This document shows, piece by piece, positions 59,096 to 64,000 of a stretch of DNA of 64,000 bases; within the stretch, counting starts at the first letter, position 1, and every line of letters begins with the position of its first letter. A program made the translations under genes and the position numbers. The stretch is taken from contig JAJQZP010000439.1 in assembly GCA_025403435.1 (NCBI GenBank), forward strand, positions 1 through 64,000, written 5' to 3'. The notes below the pieces were generated by a model, which was not told the DNA's origin, ran no database searches, and was given only the letters and a program-made list of their open reading frames with translations. The stretch is from Artocarpus heterophyllus (Eukaryota > Streptophyta > Magnoliopsida > Rosales > Moraceae).

Positions 59096-59991
59096 AGGTA
59101 TAAGTTAGAGGCAGAGCCAGAAAATATTTTCAATAAAATACTACTAAAAAAATTAGATTTTTTTTGTTGTTGTTGTTGGAAATGAACGTAGCTATATGTT
59201 TTAACTATTAAGTATAGGTACAGTTATAATTTTGACACAACTAAAATTTTTAAAACGTAAGTGAGATGCGTATCCCCACTCAATCTTATATATCTCCGTC
59301 CTCGGTATAAGTTAGAGGGTTTGTGTGATAGTCTTACACTCTTATATGTAAAAGTAGAAGAGTTGTAACATGATATTTATTTTATATAACATTAGTCTGC
59401 GATAATCAATTTTCTTGTTGATATTGCAATTTTATAAAGTATTGTTATATAGAATAAGTGGCGTGTGACACTATCTATTCTACATGTCATATGTATGACG
59501 AAGCATTCTGAAATATCGAAGCCTTTTTCTTTGTTATAATATCCATGTATATGCATATGGCTTTGTCTGTTTGTTGCTTTCTCTTGTTTTGCTTTTGGGT
59601 GTTATAGGAGAGACATTGATGTGGGGAATTAAGCTACGTTAGTTATTTTTATATTTTAGCTTTGTTTTGTTTAATTTGTCATTACTTGTCTTATCTGTAG
59701 TTAATTTTAGTAAGTATTTGTTGTCGTTTTGTTAAAAGACTATAAATAGCCTTATTAGCTATTGTAATAGGAAGACTTTGAATATTGAGAATTGAATATA
59801 AGTTTGAGTGTTTTCTCTCTAAATTAGGGGTGGATTTTCGGATCCTTTGTCTGAGTTAGGCAGTAAAACTCATTTTTTCCAATTTTGCTACTTCAGCCAT
59901 ATATGTTTATAACTTGTATATACAGAATAAGTTCGATGCTTAGGAACTGGTTTAGTAATCTTTGATACATATAATTGGGAAAAGCTATTGT
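59096..59991. other. Intergenic DNA with possible LTR remnant
   Basis: 59600-59890 has the makeup of an LTR (TGATGTGGGGAATTAAGC, TATAAATAG near 59744, then a likely transcript-start zone). No partner copy or target duplication was found, so it stays unassigned. Confidence 0.3.
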
Positions 59992-60554
59992 TGATAGTGG
60001 GAAATGATCAATTTGACAATGCCCACAAACCACTTATGGTTCCTACAGATTAATGCAATAAAGATGAAAAGGATGAAAGCAAAGAATAAACACACAGATT
60101 TATAATAGTTCACTCTTTAATGAGCCACTTTACTGTTTTTCTCTTAATCAAGAGTTCTTATACAATGGACTCAGATTTCTAGAAATGAAGAATGGAAATG
60201 GTAGGGAGAGGAGAGTTCCTCCCCCTTTTTTCCACCCCCTTCTTCTCTTCTCCATATCTCCCCTTTATAAGATGCAACATTATTATTACAAATGATTAAA
60301 ATATTGCTAATGGGGCAAGAATCTCCGTGTTTTGTTCCAGCTTTACACTTGGTGTCTCTTATTCTTGTATGTTCTTTTTGGAATGATGGGCACAATAATG
60401 GGCGGAGGATACAAAGCTCATTTAACCTCGACCTCATTCTAGAGCTACGAGTTTAATCGATCATCACAATTTCCACTCTCTTTGGGATTAATAGGCTGAG
60501 TTGGGCTTTTCATTGACTTGGCCTTCGAGCCTCAGGCTGTCGAGATATTCTACA
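59992..60554 (-). repeat. Isolated LTR (563 bp), minus orientation
   Basis: The plus strand starts TGATAGTGGG and ends ATATTCTACA. The next bases ATAATTGCCCCCAAGC are a polypurine tract on the minus strand, as expected at the inner side of a 3' LTR. A TATAAAGG box is near 60265 on the minus strand. The element body beyond is missing, replaced by the Copia-5 5' region. Confidence 0.45.
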
Positions 60555-60609
60555 ATAATTGCCCCCAAGCATAGAGTGACCTGGAAAGTTGCTTCGTGGT
60601 TTGGCAGTT

Positions 60610-60900
60610 GAGGATGTGGTAAGTCTCCCATTGGTTAGGATTTGGGGGATGTGTCCCTTAGAATTGCTATTGGAAGATCTTCTAGAATATTTGTAATTAT
60701 GTACCATATTTAGTTAGTTAAGAGATTTGTGAGGTAGAATAGAAATCTTAGGAATCAATTTTTGTTTTCCTTTTAATTAGGAAGATTAGTTACCTTTTGT
60801 TTCCTAGGAAAATCTACAAATACCGATGTACATCAGTATGGAATGAATTGAATCCTTTCATTCATGTTATTCTCTGCTTTATTTTATTAAAGCAGAAAAT
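60610..60900 (+). repeat. Probable Copia-5 5' LTR
   Basis: Sequence just upstream of the Gag ATG has LTR character (TGTGGTAAGTC start, CTACAAATACC box, GAATTGAATCC...). Ends are approximate, and no Met-tRNA primer site is visible. Confidence 0.4.
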
Positions 60901-60938
60901 AAAGTCCTAGGGTTCAATTCTGCTTTCTTGTTCCCGAA

Positions 60939-62003
60939 ATGTCCGAAGTCAAAAGTCAGCCTTCTCAGTCATCTCAATCCAAGCCTCAAATCATTCGAAG
61001 TTTGTCTAAAAATCACTCCATTCAGATAACTACAATCTGACTAAACGACGACAATTTTCTTCGATGGTCACAATCTGTCCGCATGTACATCAATGGGAGA
61101 CGCAAGATCGGCTATCTCACAGGAGATACAAAGAAGCATGACTTGAAGGATCCAACCTATGCCATTTGGTATGCTGAAAACTCGATGGTGATGACATGGT
61201 TGGTCAATGCCATGACCGAGGAGATATAGGCAAATTATCTCTGTTACTCTATAGCTAAGGAGTTATGGGACAACGTTTCATAGATGTACTCTAATTTAGG
61301 GAATCAATCCTAAGTTTACAAATTAACCCTACAACTTGGGTGAGGACTCTATGACAAAGTATTTTAATTCTCTTAAGAGGATTTGGCAGGACTTGGACTT
61401 ATTCAATGATTACGAGTGGAAATTAACCAAGGACTACAATCATTATCAGAAGGCGATGAATGTTGGCCGAGTCTTCAAGTTTCTTGTAGGTTTAAACGTT
61501 GAATTCGATGAAGTCCATGGTCAAATTATTGGAAGAAATTCTCTATCTCCAATTGGGGAAGTATTTGTAGATGTGCGGAGAGAAGAAAGCCGCAAACAAG
61601 TGATGCTAGGAAAGAAGGCTACAAGCACAACTGGATCTGTGGAAGGGTCAGCCTTAGCTATTCTTCAAGCCCAAGTTAGCCGTAGAGTGCCCCAAAATTA
61701 GCAAGCAAGAGACAAAAATAACCTACGTTATGAGTACTGTGGGAAAACACACCATACCCAAGAGAAATGTAGACCTCCTAACGGTAGGGCAAACAATTTC
61801 GGTGAACAGAACATGCTTGTAGCAAATGAGGCCGAGTCATCCCTGTTCAATAAAGAACAATTAGATCATCTTCTAAGACTACTAAGATCTTATCCATCAC
61901 CTAATGCTCCCATCGGTCTATGGCACAAACAGGTGGCAATCCTTTGGCACTTTCGGTTCTTGGAAAAATTAGTCCTTGGATCATAGATTCAGGGTCTGAC
62001 GAC
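60939..62003 (+). pseudogene. Copia-5 Gag and start of protease, truncated
   Basis: ATG at 60939 (MSEVKSQPSQSSQSKPQ). The capsid region reads DDNFLRWSQSVRMYINGRRK, SMVMTWLVNAMTEE, MTKYFNSLKRIWQDLDLF and FKFLVGLNVEFDEVHGQIIG (61336-61545). A zinc knuckle YEYCGKTHHTQEKC lies at ~61728-61770 and has lost its first cysteine. The protease start PWIIDSGSDD is at ~61974-62003, after which copia similarity stops abruptly. Stops occur near 61040, 61228, 61281, 61312 and 61699, and a frameshift near 61335. Confidence 0.85.
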
Positions 62004-64000
62004 CTGCCTTTTCAAGCAGTCACTTGACTTTCTTAAATAACATTATTTAAACATTAATCTTACTTACTTAATAAGAAAATACTGGAAACTTTTTTTTCTT
62101 TTTTTTGTTAACATCCTTTAAAACGCTAATAAAAACTGTTGCGACGTCTGTCACCATTCAAGTTGAGACCTTACTCAACATTTAACTTTAAACCCTTTTC
62201 AAATCATTTCTTAAAACTTATTAAGAATGAAACGCCCCTTAGCTCGAACGTCACAGATATCGTTACATTCATACATTCATACTTATTAAAACTTAAACAT
62301 AAACGTAATTACGTAGCTTATATGATGTTTTCAAATATAAACATAGTTAAACATACATAACCAGGATCCATTCATACATCTAATTTTTTTTTTATAACTT
62401 ATCATTGTTTAAAAATAACATTGTTTAACTTATTCCATATCATAATTTATTCAATTATACTTTAAATTAATCATGAACTTATTTAATAATATAGGTATAT
62501 CAAGTTGTAAAATCAAAACTTATTAAAACATCACATCAAATCTCCTTAATCAACACATCATATAAAAGTCATTTACTCCCACAGTTCGGCAGGCCGAACT
62601 TGGGATTTTGGCAGGCCGAACATGATCGGCAGGCCGGCGGAGGCTTTGCAATTCAGACCTAAAAACTTATCAACGTTCGGCAGGCCGAAAACATGATCGA
62701 CAAGCCGAACTTTTAGACTTCGGCAGGCCGACCGAGCCAAAATCTTTGAGAAAAACTTGATTTTTAAAACAAACCAACTTTTCATAAAATGTTGCGGAAG
62801 TTCATAATTTATTAAAAATGATAAAATAACTTATAAAACTATAGTATAAGTTTCTTAACACTTAACATAAAAATATGTTCAAAATATATAACTTGATTAA
62901 AACATAAAAACGTTCTTCTTGGCGTGCTTTCGGTTACAATTCATCGTGCTTAGTGCTCACACGCCTTTCCATGTCCTCCGCCTAATCCAAGACTTTCTTA
63001 CTCTTATCTGCAACATGACATAAAACATGATTAAGCTAATGCTTAGTAAGTACATATAATTCTCACAAAATAAAAATATTTCATAAACATCATCATCATT
63101 GTCATCATATCATAAAAGTGCCTTAAGCACAATTTCATGAAACATATCTTTCATTGCGTTCATCATTTAAAAACTTATTCCATTTTATCTTAAGGGCCCA
63201 AGTGTTGCACCATAAACATCATCATAGGCATGCCGTCATGAGAGGAGAAGGGTAGCTAATCCAAAACCAAACATGACATCATAACATTTCATTTCATAAC
63301 ATTGGCGTGCAACACTTATTATGTAATACATATATACATAATTTTCATACTTTGAAACATGCCAAAATCATCATGCACAACTTAAAATCATGAAAATCTT
63401 TCATAGAAATTCTTAAGGAAAATATCCATAAAATTATCACGAATATCATTATGAACATAATATCAAATCTTGTAAAAACGTGTCATGCTGCAGGTGAGAA
63501 TGTACTTACCATAACAGCTAGCTTACTTAACCTTAAAATGATTTGGTGACGACGTCGCGGTCTAAAAGTGCTCGTTCCTTTGTGTGTTCATGCCATTTTT
63601 CCATTTAAAACACAATAAAATCAATACTTAACATCATAGCGTAAATCATCCATTCATATAACATTCACATATACATACATTCATCTCATATTACAAACAT
63701 AATTCATAACCATAAACCTTGTCATCACATAGACATGTTATTTTGATTTTTCTTAAATTATAAAAATTACCTTAAGCATATAAAAACAAACCATACATTT
63801 TAAACATAATTATCTTTTAAATAAAACATTTTCGAACAATTAAAATACATATATTTTAATTTAAAACTTCATACCATCATCATATTATCATGCATAAAAT
63901 TATTTTATTATCATAAAATCATTTAAACATAAATAACAATTCATAAACAAAATCCAGAGATAACATTGTTAAAATAGTTTTCTTAAAAATAACATAAAAT
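62004..64000 (-). other. LTR-like AT-rich DNA, continuing beyond the window
   Basis: No gene recognised on either strand. The composition and the minus-strand phrases (AAGGGGCGTTTCATTCTT near 62226; long AT-rich runs; GGGCCCAAGTGTTGCACC complement near 63196) suggest part of a long LTR, perhaps gypsy-type, inserted into Copia-5 at about 62004. Its other end is outside the window, so this is tentative. Confidence 0.35.
62582..62735. repeat. Cluster of GGCCTGCCGA inverted-repeat words
   Basis: Six copies of TTCGGCAGGCCGAAC or close variants start near 62584, 62611, 62625, 62674, 62694 and 62718. The best copy, GTTCGGCAGGCCGAAC, has 7-bp inverted arms. Related words sit in solo LTRs A (~24783-24845), B (~51890-51955) and C (~53560-53640). 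Confidence 0.75.

Noticed and set aside
59600..59890. Possible solo LTR with TATAAATAG
   Set aside because: No partner copy and no target duplication were found, so it was left as a remark rather than an element.
1..64000. tRNA and rRNA genes
   Set aside because: Scanning by eye for T-arm and acceptor patterns and for rRNA motifs gave only retrotransposon primer-binding sites; no full cloverleaf was found.
1..64000. Integrated DNA virus or pararetrovirus sequence
   Set aside because: All reverse-transcriptase regions are in copia domain order (protease, integrase, RT, RNase H) with LTRs; no movement protein or coat protein arrangement of pararetroviruses was seen.

Overview
The window looks like nuclear DNA of a flowering plant, probably a eudicot. 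It is AT-rich, has intron-split genes with plant-specific relatives (LSD1-type zinc finger, ESCRT-III VPS2), and carries dense nested Ty1/copia, Mutator-like and hAT-like transposons. I cannot name the species. Only two host genes look close to intact, both on the minus strand: an LSD1/LOL zinc-finger gene (coding 342-3957) and a VPS2/CHMP2-type ESCRT-III gene (38536-42916). A third host-derived piece is a decayed GH31 alpha-glucosidase-like pseudogene on the plus strand (57157-59095).

Layout. 0.3-4.0 kb: six coding exons of LSD1. A probable 5' UTR exon near 12.48-12.65 kb would give an upstream intron of about 8.5 kb. That interval holds a hAT-like element (4344-10534, 8-bp target duplication) which is itself split by a copia element, Copia-1 (4600-9812). 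10.5-20.4 kb: mostly non-coding, with a small MITE, a diverged ~86-bp minisatellite (14.34-15.16 kb) and a 1.26-kb inverted-repeat element (17425-18684) with an almost pure A/T core. 20.5-33.3 kb: remains of a Mutator-like element with two convergent genes, a DUF1985 gene (+) and a MURA-type transposase (-). Solo LTR A (23354-25363) lies between them and Copia-2 (27509-32653) splits the transposase. 34.6-38.15 kb: degraded Copia-3 with an 888-bp hAT-like insertion. 38.5-42.9 kb: VPS2. 45.8-57.0 kb: Copia-4, holding two more solo LTRs (B forward, C inverted) of the same ~2-kb family as A. 57.1-59.1 kb: GH31 pseudogene. 60.0-62.0 kb: LTR fragments and the gag start of Copia-5. 62-64 kb: LTR-like AT-rich DNA with a GGCCTGCCGA inverted-repeat cluster also found in the 2-kb solo LTRs.

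How it fits together. The two host genes are unrelated in function: LSD1-type proteins restrain cell death, and VPS2 works in membrane scission at multivesicular bodies. Everything else records successive transposition, LTR-LTR recombination and local tandem duplication. I found no convincing new functional system. The most useful observations are a 1-bp frameshift in the third LSD1 zinc finger, a 216-bp duplication over a VPS2 splice acceptor, the three solo LTRs of one family, non-canonical LTR ends of Copia-1 and Copia-2, and a palindrome-rich repeat block between the Mutator genes. Exon junctions were derived by eye from GT/AG sites and protein family conservation; no alignment or transcript data were available.
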